Of a DNA stretch of 64,000 nt, positions 25,735 to 35,040 are shown piece after piece. Position 1 is the first letter of the stretch. Each line of letters starts with the position of its first letter. Made by a program: the position numbers and the translations under genes. A model generated the notes under the pieces. It ran no database searches. It was not told the DNA's origin and saw only the letters and a list, made by a program, of their open reading frames with translations. The DNA comes from Pyxidicoccus xibeiensis (GTDB taxonomy: Bacteria > Myxococcota > Myxococcia > Myxococcales > Myxococcaceae): assembly GCF_024198175.1 (NCBI RefSeq), contig NZ_JAJVKV010000016.1, positions 62,001 to 126,000 on the forward strand, read 5' to 3'.

Positions 25735-27147
25735 GTGCGCGTGAAGCGAAGTCGGGCCGCTGTCTTGCTGCTGCTCTTGCCGTGCGTCGCGTGGACGCAG
25801 GAGAGCGACGAGCGTTCCATCCCACCCGAGCAGGAGGAGTCCCCGGCTATCGAGTCACTGGAGGAAGCAAATCCTACCGTGGAGCAGGAGACGGCCGAGC
25901 CTGCCATGCGGCCTTCGCCGCGACAGTGGCACTACCTGACGCGCCTGGAGGCGACGACGTGGGCGTTGCTGCCTCGCATGGGGGTGGGCCATGACGAGGG
26001 TTTCGCGCAGGTCGAGACCACGTTCATCATCGACGGTGGCGCGGAGTTTGGCGTCAACGTGGGTGCCCCGGTGCGGCTGCGACTGTGGGGCGGAGGTGAG
26101 CGCGCGAGCGTCGTTCGAACTGAGGACTGGGACACGCTCTCCGACTGGGGACAGCTCGTGCGCGGTCTCAAGCTGGGCTCCGACACCGGGCCTCTGGCCG
26201 TGTGGTTCGGAGGGCTGGAGAACTACAGCCTCCTGTCCGGCCATCTCGTGCGGCGCTACTCCAACCGGACGAACCCGGACTACCACCCTGCAGGAGGCTT
26301 CCTCCTCGGCACGATGGGGCCACTCTATACGGACGCCTTCGTCTCGGACGTGCTGGGAGCGCGTCTCATGGGGGCGGAGTTCTCCCTGGACCTGGAGCAG
26401 GTCTTCTTCGGCCAGTCGCGTGAGCTGGCCTGCTACACGCTGGCACTGTCGGCGGTGCATGACTGGGGGCATGCCGGAGGACGCGCGCCCTCGTTGACGC
26501 TGGCGCACCTGGACGCGATGGTCGTCTTCCTGGTTCGTCCGACGTACGAGGCATCCGTGTCCGCGGGCTGGGGAGGACGGCCCGGGGAAGGCGGCGCATG
26601 GGGCGCGGTGGTGGGCGCGGGACTGGACGTGCTGACGTCCACGCTCGACATGAAGCTGCGGCTGGAGGGACGTCGACAGCACGGAGGTTTCCGGCAGGGC
26701 GTCTTCGGCCCCGACTACGAACTGGCGCGCTTCCGGGCAGCGGGCGCGGACGGCATGCCACTGGCGGATGCCCCCTTCCCGGACGGCTATTCTCTCTACG
26801 CCGAGGCGGAAGTCGGATGGGACGCCGTCAGCTATGGCGGGCTCCAGAAGCACCTGAAGCTGTCGCTGGGTGCAGAGGTCTTCACCTGGGGTCGCTTCGA
26901 CGTGGACGGGCGCGTCGCGGTGCAGCTCTTCCGCCGCAACCTGGAACTGTCCGTGAAGGGGCTAGGCGTGGGAATGGGCCAGCCTGGAGCGCGCTATCTC
27001 GGCGCGGCGGAGGTGCGGTGGCGCTTCCTCGGAGGGAAGCTCTACGCCATGGGCACGGCCGGCACGCTGCTCTTCCCCGAAGCGGAAGGAACTCTACGTC
27101 CGGGGGCTTTCGCCTCTGTGGGCCTGGGGGTGGACAATGCGCGCTAA
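25735..27147 (+). CDS. Outer-membrane beta-barrel protein, candidate SitB-like partner of the toxin
   Basis: The 470-residue protein has a Sec signal peptide (AAVLLLLLPCVAWT) and no lipobox, then an acidic linker and long alternating strands with aromatic girdles (VRLRLWGGGERASVV, LKLSLGAEVFTWG), ending in ASVGLGVDNAR, as in outer-membrane barrels. GTG 25735 has a perfect AGGAGG at 5-base spacing. The stop overlaps the toxin gene by 11 bases, so the two are coupled. In Myxococcus the Sit toxin cassettes often carry an accessory sitB gene upstream of the sitA lipoprotein and sitI. Synteny suggests that role here. Confidence 0.7.
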   Translation: MRVKRSRAAVLLLLLPCVAWTQESDERSIPPEQEESPAIESLEEANPTVEQETAEPAMRPSPRQWHYLTRLEATTWALLPRMGVGHDEGFAQVETTFIIDGGAEFGVNVGAPVRLRLWGGGERASVVRTEDWDTLSDWGQLVRGLKLGSDTGPLAVWFGGLENYSLLSGHLVRRYSNRTNPDYHPAGGFLLGTMGPLYTDAFVSDVLGARLMGAEFSLDLEQVFFGQSRELACYTLALSAVHDWGHAGGRAPSLTLAHLDAMVVFLVRPTYEASVSAGWGGRPGEGGAWGAVVGAGLDVLTSTLDMKLRLEGRRQHGGFRQGVFGPDYELARFRAAGADGMPLADAPFPDGYSLYAEAEVGWDAVSYGGLQKHLKLSLGAEVFTWGRFDVDGRVAVQLFRRNLELSVKGLGVGMGQPGARYLGAAEVRWRFLGGKLYAMGTAGTLLFPEAEGTLRPGAFASVGLGVDNAR

Positions 27148-28555
27148 CGCACTGTTGCTGTGCATCGCCGTGCTCCTCACCGCCTGCGCTTCGTTCGCGG
27201 GGGATGGGCTCCAGCGCCGGCTGACGCGGCGCAAAGCGCAACAGGCGGATGTGACGGGAGCGGCCTCGGGCGGCATGTCGGGCACCCCAGCCGCGAGTGC
27301 CGCACAGGTACGGGATGCCGTGCTCGAAGCCGTGGATGACGTGAAGGGCTCCACGGACAACATCACCAGCGCGCTCTCGAAGCTGGCCAGCCGTCCGCCA
27401 ACAAGCCTGGGCGGACGGGGCCTGAGTGGCTTCAACGGGGCCTTTTCGCGCTATCTGGACTTCGGCTCCCAACAACTGCACTGGCTGCGTGGCACGCTCC
27501 GCAGCACGACGGAGTGGGTGGTGGCTACCGAGGAAGTCGGCGACGCGGACATGGAACTGGGCATCCTCCGGATGACAGGGCCTCGCCTTCAGTCGGCCAT
27601 GTTCGGCTCCATGCTGCTTGCGGCATGGCTCGACTTCCTCACCCTCTCTGATGTCGTGCTTCGCGAGTGCCCCGCCTACGGCGTTGAGACGCTGCTCGTG
27701 GACCTGAAGCGGGTGCAGCAGCGGATAGCGCCCGTCATGGCGGCGCTCGCGTCAGGAGACCCCGAGCAGGTCGAGGACGCAGCCTTGGCCATGCCCGGGT
27801 TGATGGGGCAGTTGACCCGCGAGTTCGACTCCATCAGCCATGGGGCACGTACAGCCATGGAGAATGCAGGAAGGACCCTGGCCGTGGCGCAGTGGGTGGA
27901 GATGCTCACCATGATGTCGGCGTTGAAGATGTCGCTGCCCCGTTTTCCGCCTGCCGCTCCGGCCACGGTCGGGGTGAGTCTCGCCATGGGCTCCGGCGGT
28001 GTCACGTCCGGCTCGCAGGTGGTCGTCTCCGCCGAGTGGGTGGAGATGATTCGGCGCCTCGTGCAAGCGGGTGTCATCTCCATCCCCGCCGTTGGCTCCG
28101 CCGTCCGCATCCACGGTGGGCAGGTGATGATGGCGCAGGCGAGCGGTGACCTGCCGGAGGGGCTACGCGAAGCGCTGGGAGACAGTCCCGAGGTGCGCGG
28201 CATGCATGAGACGGGTAAAGCCGGGGCGGGCATGTCAGAGCATCCGAAGCACCACGTCCTGCCGCAAGAGAACCGGGAGTGGTTCGAGCAGCGCGGCCTC
28301 AAGGGTGACATGGACATCGACAACTTCTGCGTCCGGCTGGAGCAGGCGCGCCACGAAGCGATTCATGGTGGGGGAAACTGGAAGCTTGGGCGCACGTGGC
28401 CCGGCGAGTGGAACCGGATGATCATGCGGCTGTTGGGCAAGGCCGAGAGAGAGACTGGCCGGATGTTGACCCGCAACGAGATCCTCAACATCGTCGCGGA
28501 GAACATGAAGCTCTACGACATCCCGATGAAGTTCACCAAGGGGCGAAGTCGATGA
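27137..28555 (+). CDS. Lipoprotein toxin, TIGR02269/DUF2380-like, with HH-type nuclease tail
   Basis: The 472-residue protein has a lipobox LLTACAS with Cys at residue 17. The middle is helical with hydrophobic stretches. The last 110 residues carry HPKHHVLPQENREWFEQRG (about 368-386) and LEQARHEAIHGGGNW (about 408-422), a His-rich WHH/AHH-like HNH nuclease pattern. This fits the myxobacterial TIGR02269 lipoprotein family and the SitA toxins, which pass between cells by outer-membrane exchange. The stop overlaps the following gene by 4 bases (ATGA), the usual toxin/immunity link. Catalytic activity is inferred only. Confidence 0.8.
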   Translation: MRANALLLCIAVLLTACASFAGDGLQRRLTRRKAQQADVTGAASGGMSGTPAASAAQVRDAVLEAVDDVKGSTDNITSALSKLASRPPTSLGGRGLSGFNGAFSRYLDFGSQQLHWLRGTLRSTTEWVVATEEVGDADMELGILRMTGPRLQSAMFGSMLLAAWLDFLTLSDVVLRECPAYGVETLLVDLKRVQQRIAPVMAALASGDPEQVEDAALAMPGLMGQLTREFDSISHGARTAMENAGRTLAVAQWVEMLTMMSALKMSLPRFPPAAPATVGVSLAMGSGGVTSGSQVVVSAEWVEMIRRLVQAGVISIPAVGSAVRIHGGQVMMAQASGDLPEGLREALGDSPEVRGMHETGKAGAGMSEHPKHHVLPQENREWFEQRGLKGDMDIDNFCVRLEQARHEAIHGGGNWKLGRTWPGEWNRMIMRLLGKAERETGRMLTRNEILNIVAENMKLYDIPMKFTKGRSR

Positions 28556-29022
28556 CCGACGGACGTTCGTGGCAGGGGAACTGGAAGGCCCGCCTGTATG
28601 AGCGCGTCCGTGAGCGCGGGTACGACTCGCTCACGGCCTTTGCCGACGCACGCCCAGCCGTCCCATGGGTAGAGCTAGCCGAGGAGCTTGGCAAGGATGA
28701 CGTCGCCGGTGTGCAGATCCTGAGCGGACTCCTCGCCGAGGCAGAGCAGCGCAAGCGCGTCACGCGGTTTGTCCGAGATGTGCTTGTGCGCCTGTTGTCC
28801 CAGAACCTTCCCAGCGGGTGGCCGGCCGTGATGGATGACGGCCCCCGCTTCCAGGTTGCGAAGGCGCTCGGCTCATGGTCGGCCTACATACCTGATTCGT
28901 ATGAGGGACGAGCCGATCAGGTGATGGCTGCCCTGCGAGCAAATCCGCCCCCGCCCGGCTGGCGCCCGCTGGGTCCTGACGACGAATTGCTCCGCACGCT
29001 CCTGCCGGACGAGGAAGCCTGA
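28552..29022 (+). CDS. Candidate immunity protein (SitI-like position)
   Basis: The 156-residue protein is soluble and acidic with no signal peptide, beginning MTDGRSWQGNWKARLYERV. It starts inside the stop of the toxin gene (ATGA overlap) and has no recognisable enzyme motif. Gene order, overlap and size fit a dedicated immunity protein for the nuclease toxin upstream. The function is from context only. Confidence 0.65.
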   Translation: MTDGRSWQGNWKARLYERVRERGYDSLTAFADARPAVPWVELAEELGKDDVAGVQILSGLLAEAEQRKRVTRFVRDVLVRLLSQNLPSGWPAVMDDGPRFQVAKALGSWSAYIPDSYEGRADQVMAALRANPPPPGWRPLGPDDELLRTLLPDEEA

Positions 29023-29109
29023 CCCGCAATGGCGGCCCCGCCAGTTGAAGAGCGGAGCTGCTCATTGCCTCCGTATAGAGAGCCCCTCCCCTACGGCGGC
29101 GAGCCAGGG

Positions 29110-29565
29110 TCACTTCAGCCTGTGGCTTTGATTCCAAGACGCGGGTGGAGCCGGGCGCGGGCGCACCCTGCGGTCCAGCGCCACGCCCGCCACCACTCCC
29201 ACCGAGTAGCAGACGAGGTCGCTCCACAGGAACCCCGCCCCCAGCACCAGCCGCCCCGGCAGCGTCCGGCGAAGCGCATCCAACCAGGGCGCCTGGTAGA
29301 GCTGGCTGAACTCCACCGCGAAGGAGAACGCCAGCGCCGCGCCCGCCACGTGCGACACCGGCCGCGCCGGAGCCACGAAGCGCAGCAGCAGGAACACCAG
29401 CAGCGCCCACAGCGTGTCCCCGGCGTACTCGGCGAAGAAGGCCGGCCAGGGGATGGAGCGCGAGCGCGAGGCCAGGCCCAGCAGCAGCACGAGCACCGCC
29501 AGCACTGCCAGCGTGAGGCGGGTCCGGAGGTGGGCAGGGCGAGTCAGCGGCAGGACGGTCTCCAC
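29110..29565 (-). CDS. DUF2809 family membrane protein
   Basis: The 151-residue protein has four hydrophobic helices, the first at about residues 14-32 (LTLAVLAVLVLLLGLASR). GDTLWALLVFLLLRF and FSFAVEFSQLYQAPWLDALR match the pattern of DUF2809/VanZ-like small membrane proteins, whose function is unknown. It starts with GTG 29565, 65 bases from a divergent LuxR-type regulator that may control it. The convergent end lies 88 bases after the candidate immunity gene. Confidence 0.7.
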   Translation of the reverse strand: METVLPLTRPAHLRTRLTLAVLAVLVLLLGLASRSRSIPWPAFFAEYAGDTLWALLVFLLLRFVAPARPVSHVAGAALAFSFAVEFSQLYQAPWLDALRRTLPGRLVLGAGFLWSDLVCYSVGVVAGVALDRRVRPRPAPPASWNQSHRLK

Positions 29566-29630
29566 CGGGCGGAATTGGACGCCGCCCCGGGGTGGTATGT
29601 TACCCCTCCGTCCCGGGCCGGAGGTGTCGC

Positions 29631-30722
29631 ATGGCGGGTCCGTCGCTGCGGTTGGACTCTCGTGAGCAGGAGCTCGTGCTCGAGATGGTGGAGGTGCTCG
29701 GCAGCTCGCTGAACCTGGGCGAGGTGCTGGAGCAGGCGTATGGGCTCATGGCCCGGCTGCTGCCCACCGACTGCGCCGCCATGTGCGTGTCCCAGCCCGA
29801 GCTGCCCGGCGGCTACGACTGGGTGGTGACGCGGATGCCGGAGACCTTCGTCACCCACTACGCCGAGCTGTCCGCCGTGGACTTCGTGCGCCAGGCCGTC
29901 GTCCATCAGCCCAACATCGTCCTGCGCGACTCGGAGATGGTGGCCCCCCGCGCCCTGGAGCGCACCGAGCTGTACCAGCGTTGCCATGACATCGGCTTCC
30001 CGATGGAGCATGTCATGTCGGTGCTGCTGGACCCGCGTGGCGACTGGCACGGCGGCCTCACGCTGTACCGCGAGCGGCAGCGGCCCTTCTCCGACAAGGA
30101 CCGCGCGCTGCTCCAGCGGCTGACGCCGATGCTCGTCAGCACCGTGCGCAACTGCCGCCTCTTCGGCCAGGAGTCCCGCCGCGCCGACCTGCTGGACACC
30201 CTCTTCCACCACCAGGGCGGCGAGTGCATCGTGCTCGCCCCGCCCGCGCGCGAGGTGATGCGCACCGCGCACGCCACCGCGCTCCTGGAGCGCTGGTTCT
30301 CTCCGCTGGAGCGCGGACCCGGCGGGCTGCCGCTGGCGCTGCTGGCGCCCCTGGCCGCGCTGGCGGGCACGCCCGGCTTGGAGACGCCGCCGCCGGACGC
30401 GTGGCGCCGCGAGGGCCGGGACATGGACCTGGGCGTCACCTACGTGCCGCTGCCCGCGGACCTGATGGGCCGGCGCCACTGGGCGCTGGTGCTGCGCGAG
30501 ACGCCCCACGCCACGCCGGTTCCAGAGGCCTGGAGGGAGAAGCTCACCCCGCGCGAGGTGGAGGTGGTGGCCGGCGTGCTGCGAGGCTGGGACAATCAGC
30601 TCATCGCCGAGGACCTGCACTGCTCGCTGGGCACGGTGAAGAAGCACCTCCAGCACGTCTTCGACAAGCTGGGCGTGTCCAGCCGCGCCGCGCTCCTGCA
30701 CCACGCGTCGCGGAAGCGGTGA
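29631..30722 (+). CDS. LuxR-type helix-turn-helix regulator with N-terminal sensor region
   Basis: The 363-residue protein ends in a LuxR/FixJ-type HTH: LTPREVEVVAGVLRGWDNQL, then IAEDLHCSLGTVKKHLQHVF at about residues 315-350. The N-terminal half begins SREQELVLEMVEVLGSSLNLG and looks like a GAF-like ligand domain (residues about 20-180). The start ATG 29631 has GGAGG upstream. It may respond to a small molecule and control its divergent DUF2809 neighbour, or act elsewhere. Confidence 0.8.
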   Translation: MAGPSLRLDSREQELVLEMVEVLGSSLNLGEVLEQAYGLMARLLPTDCAAMCVSQPELPGGYDWVVTRMPETFVTHYAELSAVDFVRQAVVHQPNIVLRDSEMVAPRALERTELYQRCHDIGFPMEHVMSVLLDPRGDWHGGLTLYRERQRPFSDKDRALLQRLTPMLVSTVRNCRLFGQESRRADLLDTLFHHQGGECIVLAPPAREVMRTAHATALLERWFSPLERGPGGLPLALLAPLAALAGTPGLETPPPDAWRREGRDMDLGVTYVPLPADLMGRRHWALVLRETPHATPVPEAWREKLTPREVEVVAGVLRGWDNQLIAEDLHCSLGTVKKHLQHVFDKLGVSSRAALLHHASRKR

Positions 30723-30725
30723 GGC

Positions 30726-31079
30726 TCAGCGCTCCTCGAAGAGGGCCTGGATGACGCGCCAGGCGCGCTGCACCTCCCGCCCCGAGCGCTGCGTGAGGAA
30801 GTCGCAGATCTCCGCCACGGCGTCGGTGCGCTCGCGCTCGAAGCCCTGGAAGAGCGTCTTGAGTGATACGTCCAGTCCCACGGACAGCTTGCCCAGCGTG
30901 TCCAGCGACGGTGAGAAGGAGCCGCGTTCGATGCGGCGGATGGCATCCACGGAGAGGTCACTGCGCTCGGCGAGCGACTCCTGCGTCAGCTCCCGGGAGG
31001 TTCTCAGCTTGCGCACATGGTCGCCGAACCTCCGATGCATCCGCGTCCAGTTCGCTACCCTGTTTCTTGGTTTCTCCAT
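30726..31079 (-). CDS. XRE-family DNA-binding protein
   Basis: The 117-residue protein has a Cro/CI-type helix-turn-helix in residues about 17-75: HVRKLRTSRELTQESLAERS followed by DLSVDAIRRIERGSFSPSL. The C-terminal 40 residues are helical and probably dimerise (FQGFERERTDAVAEICDFL). ATG 31079 is used; ATG 31043 (MHRRFG) would also retain the domain. It is convergent with the LuxR gene, ending 3 bases from it. Confidence 0.85.
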   Translation of the reverse strand: MEKPRNRVANWTRMHRRFGDHVRKLRTSRELTQESLAERSDLSVDAIRRIERGSFSPSLDTLGKLSVGLDVSLKTLFQGFERERTDAVAEICDFLTQRSGREVQRAWRVIQALFEER

Positions 31080-31316
31080 AACGAGCGACGGATAATTTGG
31101 GGCGTTGGTGCCCCAAGTGAAGGGACGATGTTCGTGGCTTGACCTTGCATGTTTGCAGGGCCCTCCCCCGGAAGTTGTGTTGTCCAGGATGAATCGGAGG
31201 CCTTGGCGCGGGCGCCAAGTCCGCCGCTGGGGGCGGACTTCTCCAGCGAGCAGGGAGGCGGCAGGGCTGGCCGGGAACATGCGCGGGTAGGGGGTTTCGT
31301 CTACGCTGCCTGGCGC

Positions 31317-32831
31317 ATGACGTCTTCGGAAGTCCGGTGGGGTGGACGGCGGGCCTGGTTCCCTGTCCTCGCAAGTAGCCTGCTGCTGGCCGCCTGCGAA
31401 ATCGGGTCAGAGCCACGGCGCCTCACGAGCACAGCCACCGTCGAGCCTGCTCCGGCGCCCACCGCGTCCGTGGGGTCTTCCATACCCCAGGCCACACCCA
31501 CACCTGCGCCTGTCGTGGTGGCTCCGTCGGCCGAGCCCACGTCCGTGCGACGGATGCCTGCTCGCCCTGCACGCACCCAGGCAATCCAGGAGCTGGTGGA
31601 GAAGCTCGGGGCGCCCGGGGCGAAGGTGGATGACCCGTGCGTGGCGCCGGAGGGCTCGGGCTGCGCGCGCACCGCGCTGGCGCCCTTCTTCGAGGCGCTG
31701 GATGCGCTGGCGGCGGGCACGTCCTCGCGGCCCACCGTCATCGAGGCGTTCGGCAACTCGCTCATCGCCGGAGACCGCATCGTCGACATCCTCCGGGATG
31801 ACCTGGGCGAGGCCTTCGGGAGCGCGGGCCGGGGCCTCCTGCTGGTGGACCGCATGGCGCCGTACGGCGGGCGCAGCCGCACCGGCTACAGCCGCGGCGG
31901 GTGGGAGCCGCGCACGCTGGGCGAGCTGCGCGCGCCGCCGCTGCCCTTCGGAATCGCCGGCGTGTACCACGTGGCCACCACCGCGAAGGCGCGCAGCCGC
32001 TTCACGGTGGAGGGCGAGTCCCAGGGCACGCTGTGGTGGCTGGACGTCCCGCGCGCGGGCGCGCTCACCGTGTCCAGCGAGGGCCAGGTGCTGGCGCGCA
32101 CCGAGCCGGCCGGAGACGGCGCGGCGCGCATCACCCGCTTCGAGCTTCCTCCGGGCGCGAAGTCCGTGGAGGTGGTGGCGGAGGGGAAGGGCGCGGTGGT
32201 GCAGGGGGTGGTGCTCCAGCAGTCGCGCCCCGGCATCGTCCTGGACATGCTGGGCGTGCCGTCCGCGGACGCGGGGCTCTACGCGCGCATGGACGACGGC
32301 ATCCTCCGGGCGCAGCTCGCCGAGCGCGCGCCCCGGCTGCTGCTCTTCTTCCTGGGCGGCAACGAGTCCAAGCGCATCGAGTGGAAGCGGATGGACCTGG
32401 AGAAGCTGCGCACGGACCTGCGGGCGCTGCTGCGCCGCTCGCGCGAGGCCGCGCCGGACAGCGCCTGCATGGTGGTGGGCCCCATGGACGCGGTGCAGGG
32501 CCCGAAGGCGAAGGACCCGCTGAAGGCGCGCCCCTTCCTGGAGGCCGTCGTCACCGCCGAGCGCGAGGTGGCCACGGCCGAGGGCTGCGCCTTCTTCGAC
32601 ATGTACGGCGCCATGGGCGGCAAGGGCTCGCTGGCGCGCTTCCACAAGGCGGGCTTCATGCACGAGGACCTGGTGCACCCGCGCAGCAAGGGGCTGGACG
32701 TGCTCGGCCACCTCGTCACCGACGCGCTGCTGCGCGCGTGGGTGGAGACGCCTCCCGCCACCCGCAAGGTGGCCATGCTGCGGCCCGCGGCGTCCTCGCC
32801 GTCGACTTCCACCGCTGAGGCCGCACCATGA
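31317..32831 (+). CDS. SGNH/GDSL-type hydrolase lipoprotein
   Basis: The 504-residue protein has a lipobox LLAAC at about residue 25, then a Pro/Ala/Thr-rich linker (40-80) and a SGNH hydrolase domain. EAFGNSLIAGDRI (about 143-155) is block I with Gly-Asn-Ser in place of the usual Gly-Asp-Ser, GGNE (about 348) is block III, and DLVHPRSKG (about 452) gives the Asp/His pair of block V. It is an envelope esterase, possibly on polysaccharide acetyl groups. The stop overlaps the next gene by 4 bases (ATGA). Confidence 0.8.
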   Translation: MTSSEVRWGGRRAWFPVLASSLLLAACEIGSEPRRLTSTATVEPAPAPTASVGSSIPQATPTPAPVVVAPSAEPTSVRRMPARPARTQAIQELVEKLGAPGAKVDDPCVAPEGSGCARTALAPFFEALDALAAGTSSRPTVIEAFGNSLIAGDRIVDILRDDLGEAFGSAGRGLLLVDRMAPYGGRSRTGYSRGGWEPRTLGELRAPPLPFGIAGVYHVATTAKARSRFTVEGESQGTLWWLDVPRAGALTVSSEGQVLARTEPAGDGAARITRFELPPGAKSVEVVAEGKGAVVQGVVLQQSRPGIVLDMLGVPSADAGLYARMDDGILRAQLAERAPRLLLFFLGGNESKRIEWKRMDLEKLRTDLRALLRRSREAAPDSACMVVGPMDAVQGPKAKDPLKARPFLEAVVTAEREVATAEGCAFFDMYGAMGGKGSLARFHKAGFMHEDLVHPRSKGLDVLGHLVTDALLRAWVETPPATRKVAMLRPAASSPSTSTAEAAP

Positions 32832-35038
32832 GCCCGTCGCTCCTGAAGTCCCTCGCCGCCGCCGTCCTGCTGCTGCTGGGGCCCGCGTCGCTGGCGGCCC
32901 CTCGGGGCGCTCCGGTGTGCGAGCCCGCGGGTGAGGGGGCCGACGCCTCTTTTGCTCCGGAAGTGCAGCGCGAGCTGGATGCCATCGTCCGCGCCGAGCT
33001 GTCCCAGGGGCCCGTGGCGGGGATGTCCGTGGGCGTGACTCGCGGCGGACAGCGCTGGGTGTGTGCCTATGGCCAGCGAGACGTGGCCCGCCGCCTGCCC
33101 GCGACGCCGCGCACGACGTACCGCATGGCGTCCGTCACCAAGTCCTTCACCGCGGTGGCGGTGATGCAGCTGGTGGAGCAGGGCAAGCTGAGCCTGGACG
33201 CGGACATCTCCACGCTGGTGCCGGGCTACCCGGCGAAGCAGTGGCCCGTCACCGTGCGCGACTTGCTGGGGCACCTGAGCGGCGTGCCCACCTATGACGG
33301 CACGGCGTCCAGCAACAACGTGAAGGCGGTGAGCACGGCGGAGGCGGTAGCCGTCTTCGCCCAGAAGCCGCTCGCCTTCGAGCCGCGCACCCGCTACCTG
33401 TACACGACGTGGGGCTACAACCTGCTGGGCGCGGCCGTGGAGGCGGCGTCCGGCCAGTCCTACCGCGACTACCTGCGCGAGCACGTCTTCGGCCCCGCGG
33501 GCATGGCGCACGCCGACCTGGACATCACCGCCACGCGTGACGAGCACCAGGCCGCGGGCTACCGGCTGCAGGGGGGCGCGCTGAAGCCGTCGCGCTTCCT
33601 GGACGTGTCCAGCCGCTTCGGCGGCGGCGGCACCCGCGCCACGGTGGGCGACATGCTCGGCTTCGGGCGCGCGGTGGTGGCGCACACGCTGGTGAAGCGC
33701 GAGACGATGGGCCGGATGCAGGCGTCCATGGCCACCGCCGACGGACGGCTCACCGACTACGGCATGGGCTTCGCGACCTACCCGCTGCGCGGCCACTACC
33801 TGGTGGCCCACGCGGGCGGCCAGCCGGAGACCACCACGCTGCTGGTGATGTTCCCCGCCGAGGACACGGTGATTGCGCTGGCCACCAACGTGGAGGGCGA
33901 GGCGAAGCGGCTGCGCCGGCTGTCCATCCGGCTGATGGAGCAGGTGCTGGAGGACGGCGTCACCCGCCGCGACGCGCACCTGGCGGACGGCGTGGACTCG
34001 GTGGTGTACGAGGGGCTGGGCCGCATCGCGAGCTACGGGCTGGCGTACCACCAGTGGGCCACGCGCGGGCCGGGCTCGCTGCCCGAGGAGACGGACCTGC
34101 CGGGGGCCTTCACCCAGGTGTCGGAGATGCTCAGCCGCAAGGAGATTGCGAAGGACTCGCGCGCGGCGCTGGAGCGCATCCGCGGGGGGCATGACCCGCG
34201 CCTGGGCTCGGTGTTCATCCGCGTGGGGGCGCACATGGCGCGCACGCTGGAGAAGGCCCACGGCGCCGAGCGGCTGCGGACGTACCCGGCCGAGGGGCCG
34301 CTGTCCTTCTTCTCGGACTACCTGGCCGCGTGCGACGCGCAGGGCGTGCCCGACACGGAGCGCTTCGGCGGGCCGCTGCGCGAGGACCTGCTGCGCTTCG
34401 TCACCAGCTGGAAGCGCGCGGAGCTGCCGCCGCTCAAGCGCCAGCGGCTGGACGAGATGAAGAACCCGGAGCGCCTGCTGGCCTCGCTGCGCACGGCGGC
34501 GGCCGCGTCCCCCGAGGTGCGGCCGGACTACTCGGACGAGCTGCTGCGGCTGGCCGAGGGGCACGCGCTGAAGAAGCAGACGGCGGCGCGGCTGAAGTGG
34601 CTGGAAGTGGCGGTGGAGCTGCAGCCGAAGAGCGTGGACGCGCGGGTGGCGCTGGCGCAGGGGCTGCTGGCGGCGAAGCGGGACAAGGAGGTGCTGCCGC
34701 ACCTGCGCGAGGCGCTGGCCACCCCGCAGGGGAGCAGCTCCCTGTCTCCCGCCGGGCTGATGAAGCGGGTGGGCGAGGCGGAGTCCGCGCAGGTGGGGCT
34801 GGGCCTCTTGCGCGCGGGTGTGGAGCTGCACCCGGACTCACCCGAGCTGTGGGAGGCGCTGGCGAAGCGCGCGGGCGCGCAGGGGCAGAAGGCGGAGGCG
34901 AAGGCCGCGCTCCGGCAGGCCCGCCGCGCGCGGGAGTCCGCGCCCGTGCCCTCCGCGAGCCGGCCCAGTGCGGTGGAGCGGGGCGCCTCCGGGCCGGTGC
35001 CGGATGACCACGGGCTGGTGAAGCCGCGCCAGCAGTAG
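32828..35038 (+). CDS. Secreted serine hydrolase fused to a TPR domain
   Basis: The 736-residue protein has a signal peptide (AAAVLLLLGPASLAAP), then a beta-lactamase-related domain with SVTKSF (about 102-107) as SxxK, YTTWGYN (about 192) as the second motif and VAHAGGQPE (about 328) as the third. Residues about 460-720 are TPR-like helices (LEVAVELQPKSVDARVALAQ). The ATGA overlap with the SGNH hydrolase gene links the two as one envelope unit. The TPR part probably binds a partner or substrate. The substrate is unknown. Confidence 0.85.
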   Translation: MSPSLLKSLAAAVLLLLGPASLAAPRGAPVCEPAGEGADASFAPEVQRELDAIVRAELSQGPVAGMSVGVTRGGQRWVCAYGQRDVARRLPATPRTTYRMASVTKSFTAVAVMQLVEQGKLSLDADISTLVPGYPAKQWPVTVRDLLGHLSGVPTYDGTASSNNVKAVSTAEAVAVFAQKPLAFEPRTRYLYTTWGYNLLGAAVEAASGQSYRDYLREHVFGPAGMAHADLDITATRDEHQAAGYRLQGGALKPSRFLDVSSRFGGGGTRATVGDMLGFGRAVVAHTLVKRETMGRMQASMATADGRLTDYGMGFATYPLRGHYLVAHAGGQPETTTLLVMFPAEDTVIALATNVEGEAKRLRRLSIRLMEQVLEDGVTRRDAHLADGVDSVVYEGLGRIASYGLAYHQWATRGPGSLPEETDLPGAFTQVSEMLSRKEIAKDSRAALERIRGGHDPRLGSVFIRVGAHMARTLEKAHGAERLRTYPAEGPLSFFSDYLAACDAQGVPDTERFGGPLREDLLRFVTSWKRAELPPLKRQRLDEMKNPERLLASLRTAAAASPEVRPDYSDELLRLAEGHALKKQTAARLKWLEVAVELQPKSVDARVALAQGLLAAKRDKEVLPHLREALATPQGSSSLSPAGLMKRVGEAESAQVGLGLLRAGVELHPDSPELWEALAKRAGAQGQKAEAKAALRQARRARESAPVPSASRPSAVERGASGPVPDDHGLVKPRQQ

Positions 35039-35040
35039 CT

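Noticed and set aside
32279..34831. Long minus-strand frame opposite the hydrolase pair
   Set aside because: Shadow frame; no domain, very Arg/His/Gln-rich.
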